From JAFHCF01 sp048497495 (GTDB lineage Bacteria > Pseudomonadota > Alphaproteobacteria > Rhizobiales > Ancalomicrobiaceae), in NCBI GenBank assembly GCA_048497495.1, contig JAFHCF010000058.1, positions 1 to 14,468 on the forward strand: 14,468 bases of DNA, read 5' to 3'. How positions within the stretch are numbered: the stretch's first letter is position 1; each line of letters begins with the position of its first letter. Under the pieces are notes generated by a model, which had not been told where the DNA came from, searched no databases, and saw nothing but the letters and a program-made list of their open reading frames with translations. The translations under genes were made by a program, and so were the position numbers. Shown piece after piece: positions 1 to 7,220 of the stretch.

Positions 1-49
1 CCCCTCATCCGACCGCTTCGCGGCCACCTTCTCCCACGAGGGGAGAAGG
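1..49. repeat. Dispersed palindromic intergenic repeat (Rhizobiales type), possibly cut by window edge
   Basis: This stretch folds as two consecutive hairpins. CCGC (13-16) pairs with GCGG (20-23). CCTTCTCCC (27-35) pairs with GGGAGAAGG (41-49). In an alternative fold CCCCTC (1-6) pairs with GAGGGG (38-43). From memory, the opening CCCCTCATCCG and the CCTTCTCCC...GGGAGAAGG stem match a family of short palindromic elements scattered between genes in Rhizobium relatives; I could not check this by search. Only one copy is visible here, and it may continue to the left of the window. Confidence 0.6.
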
Positions 50-189
50 AAGACGGGGGCTTCCCGAGGCCGTATTCGAACCGACCCTCTTCGAGCGATC
101 GCCCTGCCCCGACGAGCGCTCCGAGTTGAGCCGAAGCGCCGTTCCTGCTACTGCGACGCCGAGATCTCCCGCCGAACCCGAGGTGCCCC

Positions 190-1518
<1,329 letters not shown>

Positions 1519-1673
1519 AGCGCCACACCCGCCGCGCTCATGGCGTGGCGGGCGCCGTTCTGGCCCGATGCGAATGGCGCAGCGGCCGCGCGCGATGGTT
1601 CGAGACGGGTGCCCCGGGGCACCCTCCTCACCATGAAGCACCTGTCATCACTTCTGAATTCACGAAGACCCTC

Positions 1674-1718
1674 GGGCTGATACCAGAGGTCGTTCTCAAT
1701 GCCCTTTGGTATCAGCCC
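1674..1718. repeat. 45-base imperfect palindrome (REP-like element) overlapping the aldolase stop codon
   Basis: The outer arms GGGCTGATACCA (1674-1685) and TGGTATCAGCCC (1707-1718) are a perfect 12-base inverted repeat. The inner part continues the symmetry, giving 21-base arms around a three-base CTC loop, with only three deviations. In RNA copied from the + strand two of these are G-U wobbles and one is a U-C mismatch. The wobbles would be A-C mismatches in - strand RNA. There is no T-tract, so it is not a standard terminator. It looks like a mobile palindromic repeat; a second copy is not present in this window. Confidence 0.7.
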
Positions 1719-2500
1719 TCCATCGCCCCGAGCATCGCGTCGATGCCGGCGCGCACGTAGCCGCCGTCGAAGCCGACGGTGACGAAGCCGAAGCCGCGCC
1801 GCGCCAATTCGCCCGCCCGCGCCCCCGGCCCGCCGAAGACGCCGACGATCTTGCCGGCGCCGCGCGTCGCCGTGACGATGCGCGCCAGGGGGCCGTCGAG
1901 GAGCGAGCCTTCCGGTTCGACCTGGGAGCCGCCGGAGAGCGCGATGGAGAGATCGCTCGGCCCGACGAAGACGCCGTCGATGCCGTCGACCGCCAGGATG
2001 TCGTCGAGCGCGGCGAGCGCCTCGCGCGTCTCGATCATCGCCAGCGCCAGCGTCGCCTCGTTGGCCTCGGCGAGATAGGACGCCCCACCCGTGGCACCCG
2101 CCAGCATCATCGCCCGGCCGGCGCCCCACGAGCGGCCGCCGCGCGGCGGAAATTTCACGAAGGAGGCGAAGGCGCGGGCATCCTCCACCGAATTGATCAT
2201 CGGCGCGATCACCCCGGACGCCCCCATGTCGAGCGCCCGGCTGGCCATGGCGAAGTCGCCGACCGCCACCCGGACCAGGGCCGGCTTGCCGGCGGCCGCG
2301 ATCGCCGTGACGCCCTCCATCACCGAGACCGGATCATGCAGCCCGTGCTGCATGTCGAGCACCACCGCCTCGAGCCGGCTGCGCGCCACCGCCTCGATGA
2401 AGAGCGGCGCCGGCCACCCGATCCAACCGCCGACGACCGTCTCGCCGGCGCGCAGGCGACGAGCGAGGGAATAGGCGGGAACGTCACGGGAGGCGGTCAT
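1712..2500 (-). CDS. HpcH/HpaI family class II aldolase
   Basis: This family makes or cleaves pyruvate-derived 2-keto-3-hydroxy acids with a divalent metal, for example 4-hydroxy-2-oxoheptanedioate aldolase; the true substrate cannot be read from sequence. The product has 262 residues, the normal length. Family positions are visible: the catalytic-base histidine in LDMQHG (H52), the pyruvate-binding arginine in LVRVAV (R77), and metal ligands in MIETRE (E157) and VGPSDLS (D183). The reading frame is open further upstream, but the ATG at 2500 has AAGGA seven bases before it, and the family similarity begins just after it. The last three codons run into the palindromic repeat at 1674-1718, which supplies the TGA. 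The gene has no obvious functional link to the neighbouring purine genes. Confidence 0.88.
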   Translation of the reverse strand: MTASRDVPAYSLARRLRAGETVVGGWIGWPAPLFIEAVARSRLEAVVLDMQHGLHDPVSVMEGVTAIAAAGKPALVRVAVGDFAMASRALDMGASGVIAPMINSVEDARAFASFVKFPPRGGRSWGAGRAMMLAGATGGASYLAEANEATLALAMIETREALAALDDILAVDGIDGVFVGPSDLSIALSGGSQVEPEGSLLDGPLARIVTATRGAGKIVGVFGGPGARAGELARRGFGFVTVGFDGGYVRAGIDAMLGAMEG

Positions 2501-2657
2501 CGGGAGATCCTTTCGTCGAAGGTCACCCACCGCTCTGCCACGGGATCGGGGCGCCTGGCAATTCGAATCCTCGACGGCCGGGCACGCGAGGGGCTTTGTC
2601 GAACCGGCGGACGCGACCTCCCGAGACCTCTCCACCGCAGGCCCCCCCGACACGAAA

Positions 2658-2689
2658 CAGCGCGCGCATCCGGCGGGATACGCGCGCTG
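2658..2689 (-). terminator. Terminator-like hairpin downstream of the zeta-subunit gene
   Basis: CAGCGCGCG (2658-2666) pairs perfectly with CGCGCGCTG (2681-2689). After one mismatch ATCC (2668-2671) pairs with GGAT (2676-2679) around the tetraloop GGCG. Read on the - strand it begins about 30 bases after the stop codon at 2720 and is followed by only a short T-rich tail (TTTCGT). It is probably a weak intrinsic terminator. Confidence 0.55.
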
Positions 2690-2719
2690 AAATCATGTCT
2701 GTCGAGCGAAAGGCTCGCC

Positions 2720-3043
2720 TCAGCCGACGGACTTGATCTGCTCGATCGCCTCGACCATCAATTCTTCCATGGCGCGGCGGATCTGGTGGTCGGACTGCGC
2801 CACCTTTCCGGCGTCGAAGTCGCCGCGGATCTTGCGGAAGACGTCCTCGTCGCCGGCCTCCTCGAAATCGGCGACCACCACCGATTTGGCGTATTCCGCC
2901 GCCTGCTCGCCGGTGAGGCCGAGTTTTTCCGCCGCCCACAGCCCGAGCAGCTTGTTGCGACGCGCGCTCGCCTTGAATTGCAGCTCTTCGTCGTGGGCGA
3001 ACTTCTTCTCGAAGGCATCTTCCCGCTTGTCGAACGTGGTCAT
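2720..3043 (-). CDS. F1-ATPase inhibitor zeta subunit (DUF1476)
   Basis: The 107-residue product matches the DUF1476 family, identified in Paracoccus denitrificans as the zeta subunit that inhibits ATP hydrolysis by F1Fo-ATP synthase in alphaproteobacteria. The N-terminal segment MTTFDKREDAFEKKFAHDEE is the family's basic and acidic inhibitory region. It is followed by RRNKLLGLWAAEKLGL (about residues 29-44) and a helical C-terminal region ending EELMVEAIEQIKS. There is no signal peptide or membrane segment, so it acts on the cytosolic F1 head. CGAGGA lies close to the ATG and AGGAG about 11 bases away. A good promoter sits at 3079-3107. From memory, its place beside purC recurs in related genomes. 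Confidence 0.93.
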   Translation of the reverse strand: MTTFDKREDAFEKKFAHDEELQFKASARRNKLLGLWAAEKLGLTGEQAAEYAKSVVVADFEEAGDEDVFRKIRGDFDAGKVAQSDHQIRRAMEELMVEAIEQIKSVG

Positions 3044-3078
3044 GTCCTCGAAACTCCTGGAAAACCGCGATGGCTTCG

Positions 3079-3107
3079 CGTATAGGGACCCGTGTCGAGG
3101 CCCTCAA
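3079..3107 (-). promoter_or_regulatory. Sigma-70-type promoter for the zeta-subunit gene
   Basis: On the - strand TTGAGG (3107-3102) is separated by exactly 17 bases from TATACG (3084-3079). Each hexamer matches four of six consensus bases. The predicted start of transcription is near 3072, leaving a short untranslated region of about 28 bases that contains the ribosome binding site. Confidence 0.6.
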
Positions 3108-3211
3108 TAGCGCTCGGCGACCTGCAAATCAACGGGACCTTCGGCCGATGGCCGCATCGTCCCGCCTCCGTCCGCCCCACCGACCGCGAAGCGCCGACCC
3201 GGCCGCTCGCA

Positions 3212-3238
3212 TTGTGGACTCGGGGTCCATCGGATAAT
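3212..3238 (+). promoter_or_regulatory. Possible purC promoter with a dyad in the spacer
   Basis: GATAAT (3233-3238) matches five of six -10 bases. TTGTGG (3212-3217) is a poor -35 only 15 bases upstream. Between them is a 15-base dyad, TGGAC-N5-GTCCA (3215-3229), placed where a repressor could block polymerase. This is suggestive only. Confidence 0.3.
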
Positions 3239-3248
3239 GTGGTGTCGT

Positions 3249-3291
3249 CGGCGCGCGGGTCGAGGGGTGATTCCTTCGAACCCGCGCGTCG
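3249..3291 (+). promoter_or_regulatory. Long hairpin in the purC upstream region
   Basis: Positions 3249-3267 pair with 3272-3291 to give about 19 base pairs, one bulged A (3279) and the loop TGAT. The core is CGCGCGGGT against ACCCGCGCG. Three pairs are G-U only if RNA is copied from the + strand, so the structure fits a purC leader better than - strand RNA. A 12-base palindrome CTTCCGCGGAAG follows at 3294-3305. It lies just after the possible -10 at 3233-3238. No T-tract follows, and no known riboswitch class was recognised. Confidence 0.4.
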
Positions 3292-3473
3292 TCCTTCCGC
3301 GGAAGCGTGTCGCCCGCGCGACGCCTGCCGTGAAATGCGACGGAATGCCTCGACGAGCGGTGCTCGGGATCTCGTGATTTCGGGTGCGCGATTCGGCGCT
3401 CACAAAGGGCCGCCGAAGCCGATCGGAGGCCTTCGGGCAGATGGATTTCCTCTTCAGACCACGGTACATACCC

Positions 3474-4238
3474 ATGAATCGTCGCCGCCGCATCTACGAA
3501 GGCAAGGCCAAGATCCTCTACGAGGGGCCCGAGCCCGGGACGCTCATCCAGCACTTCAAGGATGACGCCACCGCCTTCAACAACAAGAAGCACGCCGTCA
3601 TCGACGGCAAGGGCGTGCTCAACAACCGTATCTCGGAGTTCGTCTTCAACCAGCTCAACGCGCTGGGTGTGCCGACGCACTTCATCAAGCGGCTCAACAT
3701 GCGCGAGCAGTTGATCCGCGAGGTCGAGATCATCCCGCTCGAAGTGGTGGTGCGCAACGTCGCCGCGGGGTCGCTGTCGACCCGCCTCGGCATCCCCGAG
3801 GGCACCCAGCTGCCGCGCTCGATCATCGAGTTCTATTACAAGAACGACGAGCTCAACGACCCGATGGTGTCGGAAGAGCACATCACGGCGTTCGGCTGGG
3901 CCTCCCCGCAGGACATCGACGACATCATGGCGCTGGCCATTCGGGTCAACGACTTCCTCTCCGGCCTCTTCCTCGGCGTCGGCATCCGTCTCGTCGACTT
4001 CAAGATCGAGTTCGGCCGGCTCTGGGAAGGCGACATGATGCGCATCGTGCTCGCCGACGAGATCTCGCCCGACAGCTGCCGCCTGTGGGACCAGTCGACC
4101 GGCGACAAGCTCGACAAGGACCGCTTCCGGCGCGACCTCGGCGGCATGCTCGAGGCCTATCAGGAAGTCGCCCGCCGCCTCGGCATCCTCAACGACAACG
4201 CCACCAACAACACCCCGGGCCCGTCCCTGGTGCCGTGA
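3474..4238 (+). CDS. purC: Phosphoribosylaminoimidazole-succinocarboxamide synthase (SAICAR synthetase)
   Basis: PurC joins aspartate to CAIR using ATP to give SAICAR, the substrate of the PurB encoded upstream. The 254-residue product has both family signatures: IPLEVVVRNVAAGS (87-100) and LVDFKIEFG (173-181). The nucleotide-binding N-terminus reads YEGKAKILYEG (8-18), and DEISPDSCRLWD (195-206) is also conserved. The start at 3474 gives the common N-terminus MNRRRRIYEGKAK, but no ribosome binding site precedes it. An in-frame ATG at 3441 has GGAGG at 3425-3429, 11 bases away, and would add 11 residues (MDFLFRPRYIP). Either start is possible. The gene is divergent from the zeta-subunit gene, transcribed alone, and closed by a strong terminator. 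Confidence 0.96.
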   Translation: MNRRRRIYEGKAKILYEGPEPGTLIQHFKDDATAFNNKKHAVIDGKGVLNNRISEFVFNQLNALGVPTHFIKRLNMREQLIREVEIIPLEVVVRNVAAGSLSTRLGIPEGTQLPRSIIEFYYKNDELNDPMVSEEHITAFGWASPQDIDDIMALAIRVNDFLSGLFLGVGIRLVDFKIEFGRLWEGDMMRIVLADEISPDSCRLWDQSTGDKLDKDRFRRDLGGMLEAYQEVARRLGILNDNATNNTPGPSLVP

Positions 4239-4271
4239 GGCGTCCGGATTGTCTCGGGTTCGATGGACGTG

Positions 4272-4300
4272 ACGGCCGCCTTCGGGCGGCCGTTTCGTTT
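4272..4300 (+). terminator. Intrinsic terminator of purC
   Basis: A perfect nine-base stem ACGGCCGCC (4272-4280) and GGCGGCCGT (4285-4293) closes the stable tetraloop TTCG and is followed by TTCGTTT. It begins 33 bases after the purC stop codon. Confidence 0.88.
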
Positions 4301-4349
4301 GGGGCGGAGCATCCTTCGACGGCGGAACCTCCGGAGACTTCGAGATCCG

Positions 4350-4901
4350 TCAGCCATGCCCCTGTGCGTCGGCGGGTCCGGGGGAAACGTCTCGGGGCGT
4401 GCACCGCTCGCGTGCCTCCGTTTCGGACACCCTCATGAGGAAGGCGATGACCTGGTCGAAGTTCCGCTTCGTCCGACCGGCGTCCTTCGACGAGCTCACG
4501 ACCGTGAAGCTCAGTGACGGACCGGCCAGATGGCCGCCGCGAAACTGAGACTTCGGGCGTTTTCCCGGGTCCCCCACCGTGTAGGGATGTTGATACAGCA
4601 CCCAGGCGCCGCGGACGGTACGTGCGGGCGCCCCGAGCTCGATCTTACGTCCATTGCCCTCGAAGGCTCTGCGCTGGGTGTCTCGGGCCTTTTCGTACCG
4701 CTCCGTCGTCATGACCAGTTTCTCGGCGCGCACCCGGCAGCTGACGACGGCCTCTCGGCCACATCGATCGGATGTACAGTAGTAGTAGACGAGCCCGTTG
4801 CTCTCGTCCCGCCGCAGCCAATCCTCGGCCGCGTGAGCCGGTCCGGCGAGGCCGAGGCCCGCGAACAACAACAGGGTGCTCGAAACCGCGATCGTCTTCA
4901 T
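4350..4901 (-). CDS. Exported protein of unknown function with four cysteines
   Basis: I do not recognise this family. The 183-residue product begins with a clear Sec signal peptide: MKTIAVSST, a hydrophobic stretch to about residue 20, then the cleavage site AHA|AED after residue 24. The mature protein of about 159 residues has cysteines at 42, 47, 55 and 167, which would suit two disulfides in the periplasm. It also has an aromatic patch LVYYYC (37-42). There is no later membrane segment or lipobox. The ATG at 4901 was chosen because GGAGGG lies five bases upstream and the signal peptide begins there; an upstream in-frame start at 4952 would disrupt it. It resembles small secreted proteins such as the IalB class in size, but I see no matching motif. 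Confidence 0.75.
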   Translation of the reverse strand: MKTIAVSSTLLLFAGLGLAGPAHAAEDWLRRDESNGLVYYYCTSDRCGREAVVSCRVRAEKLVMTTERYEKARDTQRRAFEGNGRKIELGAPARTVRGAWVLYQHPYTVGDPGKRPKSQFRGGHLAGPSLSFTVVSSSKDAGRTKRNFDQVIAFLMRVSETEARERCTPRDVSPGPADAQGHG

Positions 4902-4959
4902 GGCCGCCCTCCCGGAGTCGGTCACGCGTCGGATTGCCGCCGACACGACCATAGCGTGT

Positions 4960-4981
4960 ACCTGAAGTTCTTGCAGGTCAA
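4960..4981 (-). promoter_or_regulatory. Possible operator dyad overlapping a -35 element
   Basis: ACCTGnA-N5-TnCAGGT (4960-4978) is a 19-base interrupted dyad. On the - strand the hexamer TTGACC (4981-4976) overlaps its edge and could be the -35 of the exported-protein gene that starts at 4901. The corresponding -10 is poor, so this is only a candidate site. Confidence 0.25.
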
Positions 4982-4992
4982 CGATCTTCTGC

Positions 4993-5018
4993 GGGAGAGT
5001 TCGTTGGGAGAGTTCGTT
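4993..5018. repeat. Perfect tandem duplication of 13 bases
   Basis: The 13-base unit GGGAGAGTTCGTT occurs twice in direct succession (4993-5005 and 5006-5018) with no difference. It lies in non-coding DNA between the exported-protein gene and the hairpins downstream of the Cfa-family gene, and looks like a recent slippage duplication. Confidence 0.8.
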
Positions 5019-5077
5019 CCGACCGGATCGAGCCCTCCACTCGAGATGGCTCGGACGGAGACGGGTGTGGGATGAAG

Positions 5078-5120
5078 AAAAGGCCGGTGCCTCGCAAGGG
5101 GCGCCGGCCTTTTCTTTTTT
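5078..5120 (+). terminator. Strong bidirectional intrinsic terminator
   Basis: A 14-base-pair stem forms between 5078-5091 and 5100-5113 (AAAAGGCCGGTGCC against GGCGCCGGCCTTTT, one G-U pair), with an eight-base loop. On the + strand it is followed by CTTTTTT, an excellent T-tract. On the - strand the tail is TTTTCTTC, so it can also end the methyltransferase transcript. No recognisable + strand gene lies just before it. Confidence 0.85.
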
Positions 5121-5167
5121 GGGGCTCGTGCGGACAGCAGGGCGGCCGCGCCCACCGCGAGACGAAG

Positions 5168-5195
5168 ACGGCCGGTGCCTTCCGACACCGGCCGT
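5168..5195 (-). terminator. Hairpin directly downstream of the Cfa-family gene
   Basis: ACGGCCGGTG (5168-5177) pairs perfectly with CACCGGCCGT (5186-5195) across an eight-base loop. It begins 34 bases after the methyltransferase stop codon. Its - strand tail (CTTCGTC) is poor in T, so it may act with the terminator at 5078-5120. The sequence GGCCGGTGCCT is shared exactly by the two hairpins (5082-5092 and 5170-5180). Confidence 0.55.
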
Positions 5196-5229
5196 TCGAG
5201 GATCCGTCCGTCGTCGCGGCGACGGGATA

Positions 5230-6543
5230 TCAGCGATAGAGATCCTTGCGCGTCCACGGCAGGCCCGAGGGGCCGGAGCGGCGCTTGGAGGCCAGCGTCT
5301 GGTAGACCAGGATCGGGCCGCGCCAGAAGCCGAGCGTCGTCATGGCGAAATAGGCGAGCCACAGGCGCGTCTTGGCAGCGCCGACTTCCGCTTCCGCCTT
5401 CCCCCGGTTGGCGGCGAGCCGCTCGCTCCAACACCGGGTGGTGCGGGAGAAGTGCTCGCGCCAGTCCTCGACGTCGTGCACCTCGAAGCCGAGACGCTCG
5501 AGGTTGGTGACGGTGAGGCCGATGTGGTCGAGCTCGCCGCCGGGGAAGATGCAGGTGGTGATGAACTTCATGTAGGCGGTCTGCTTGCGGAACTTCGAGA
5601 GATCGCGCGTCGCCCGCCGGGTCGAGGCCTGATGCAGGTAGAGGCCGCGCGGCTTCAGGAGCTTGTGCATCCGCAGGAAGTGGCGGTCGTGGTTGTCGAG
5701 ACCGACGTGCTCGAACATCTCGATCTGGGCGATCTTGTCGTAGACCTCCTCGCCCTCGATCTCGCGGTAGTCCTTGAGCTCGAGCTTGACCTTGTCGGCG
5801 ATGCCGAGGCGGGCGAGCTTGGCCGTGACGAAGTCGAACTGCTTCTGCGACAGCGTGACGCCGTGGGCGGTGACGCCGTAGTTGGTCACCGCGTGGCAGA
5901 TCAGCCCACCCCAACCGCAGCCGATGTCGAGCAGCTTGTCGCCGGGCTTCAGGCGCAGGCGGCGGCATATCATGTCGAGCTTGAAGATCTGCGCCTCCTC
6001 GAGCGTCGTCTCGTCGTCCTGGAAATAGGCGCTCGAATAGACCATCTCGGGATCGAGGAAGAGGCCGAAGAACTCGTTCGACACGTCGTAGTGGAACTGG
6101 ATCAGTTCCTTGTCGTTGCGCCCCGCCTCGAGCTTCTTGGCGACGCCGGCGGTATAGGCGTCGTCCTTGTTGAAGCCGGCGACCTCGCGGCGCGAGAAGA
6201 CGAAGGGCAGGAGGTTCTGGATCAGCCACCACTTGGAGAGCGACCGCGCCATCCCGAGCGCCTTCATGTGATCCCAGCGCTCGATCGCCTCGAGCGGCGT
6301 GCCGCCGACGATGTCGAAGTCGCCCGACGCATAGAGCGCGTAGACCGTCATCAACTTGGGCCGGAGCAGGATGCGGCGGATCACGTCCGGATGGGCGATG
6401 CGGATGCGGATGTCGTCGCGGGCGCAGGCGCCCAGCGGCACGACCTCGCCGTTCCACAGTTCGAGAGACAGATCGGCGTCGACCTTCTCCGCCACAAGGG
6501 CCGCGATCCGCTTCGCCGCCTCGATCCGCTTGTCGCCCGCCAT
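5230..6543 (-). CDS. Cyclopropane-fatty-acyl-phospholipid synthase family methyltransferase
   Basis: Members transfer a methyl group from S-adenosylmethionine to the double bond of unsaturated acyl chains in membrane phospholipids, working at the inner face of the membrane. The 437-residue product has a family N-terminal domain (about 1-140) and a methyltransferase domain. Motifs: FHYDVSNEFF (150-159), MVYSSAYF (167-174), the SAM-binding loop LLDIGCGWGG (204-213), EMFEHVG (275-281), the histidine in YLHQ (H304) and CIFPGGE (331-337). Compared by eye with E. coli Cfa, the bicarbonate-site residues C139, I268 and Y317 correspond to S171, A306 and F365. A different product, such as a methylated rather than cyclopropanated chain, is therefore possible. 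The ATG at 6543 matches family length and has GGGGA eight bases upstream; the frame stays open to 6825 without coding character. The gene is divergent from purS. Confidence 0.88.
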   Translation of the reverse strand: MAGDKRIEAAKRIAALVAEKVDADLSLELWNGEVVPLGACARDDIRIRIAHPDVIRRILLRPKLMTVYALYASGDFDIVGGTPLEAIERWDHMKALGMARSLSKWWLIQNLLPFVFSRREVAGFNKDDAYTAGVAKKLEAGRNDKELIQFHYDVSNEFFGLFLDPEMVYSSAYFQDDETTLEEAQIFKLDMICRRLRLKPGDKLLDIGCGWGGLICHAVTNYGVTAHGVTLSQKQFDFVTAKLARLGIADKVKLELKDYREIEGEEVYDKIAQIEMFEHVGLDNHDRHFLRMHKLLKPRGLYLHQASTRRATRDLSKFRKQTAYMKFITTCIFPGGELDHIGLTVTNLERLGFEVHDVEDWREHFSRTTRCWSERLAANRGKAEAEVGAAKTRLWLAYFAMTTLGFWRGPILVYQTLASKRRSGPSGLPWTRKDLYR

Positions 6544-6842
6544 ACCTTCGTCCCCTTCGCAAACCCGTCGCACGATGCCCAGAATGAACGGCCCGGTTCT
6601 ACTAGAGCCGAGCCTGCCTGCCAACCGCAGATCGCCGAGGCGGCGACGGCGGCTGATTTCGGCGGGATCGCCGACGCGGATCGGCGCGCCTCGGTGCCCG
6701 CGCCACCCCCCTCGCGCTTGCCCCGCCCCACGCCGCGTGGTACGCGCGGGCGCAGATTTGCGGCCGATCGGCGGACCTCCGAGTCCCGACCGGTCGTTTC
6801 GTCGTTTCCTTATCGTCCGCGCCATCAGCCGAGGATCGTCCC
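6544..6842. other. Divergent intergenic region between the Cfa-family gene and purS
   Basis: These 299 bases must hold the start signals for both genes, but I see no convincing -35/-10 pair on either strand. TATCGT (6811-6816) is a weak -10 candidate for purS without a partner. A small hairpin CGCCGA (6669-6674) with TCGGCG (6681-6686) and one GANTC methylation site (6781-6785) are present. GAGGA at 6831-6835 is the purS ribosome binding site. Confidence 0.4.
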
Positions 6843-7082
6843 ATGAAAGCCCGCGTCACCGTCACCTTGAAGCACGGCGTTCTCGATCCCCAGGGCAAGG
6901 CGATCCAGGGCGCGCTGAAGAGCCTCGGCTTTTCCGGCGTCGACGACGTCCGCCAGGGCAAGCTGATCGAGCTCGATCTCGAGGGCACCGACCGCGCCGC
7001 GGCGCAGGCCCAGGTGACCGAGATGTGCGAGAAGCTGCTCGCCAACACCGTCATCGAGAACTACCGGATCGAACTGATCTGA
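6843..7082 (+). CDS. purS: Phosphoribosylformylglycinamidine synthase subunit PurS
   Basis: PurS is the small structural subunit that bridges PurL and PurQ in the multi-subunit FGAM synthase of many bacteria and helps channel ammonia between them. At 79 residues it has the family length and pattern: KARVTVTLKHGVLDPQGKAI (2-21), then GALKSLGF, VRQGKLIELDLEG (36-48) and the C-terminus LANTVIENYRIEL. GAGGA lies seven bases from the ATG. It is the first gene of the purSQL group, 138 bases ahead of purQ; that gap contains nothing I recognise. Confidence 0.95.
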   Translation: MKARVTVTLKHGVLDPQGKAIQGALKSLGFSGVDDVRQGKLIELDLEGTDRAAAQAQVTEMCEKLLANTVIENYRIELI

Positions 7083-7220
7083 CCCCCCGGGCGCGCTGCC
7101 GTCCGGCCGCGAGCCCCTTCGCGCATTCGAGGCGGAACCGGCGTCGCCCGGTCCCGATCCGTTCCAGACCGCCCGTGGCTCCACCGGCCCGGCCCCCGGT
7201 CCCGAGACAGGATGAAGCCC

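Noticed and set aside
126..154. TTGAGC-N17-TACTGC as a purB promoter
   Set aside because: The -10 matches only two of six consensus bases; not better than chance in this sequence.
1521..1556. Inverted repeats just after purB as a terminator
   Set aside because: The stems are six base pairs with long loops and no T-tract follows.
5046..5075. Nine-codon + strand frame ending directly before the terminator at 5078
   Set aside because: It is too short to judge, has no ribosome binding site, and attenuation would need a downstream + strand gene, which is absent.
7134..7165. GGAAC ... CGTT pair resembling a general stress (EcfG) promoter between purS and purQ
   Set aside because: The spacing is about 21 bases instead of 16-17, and the site lies inside a purine operon.
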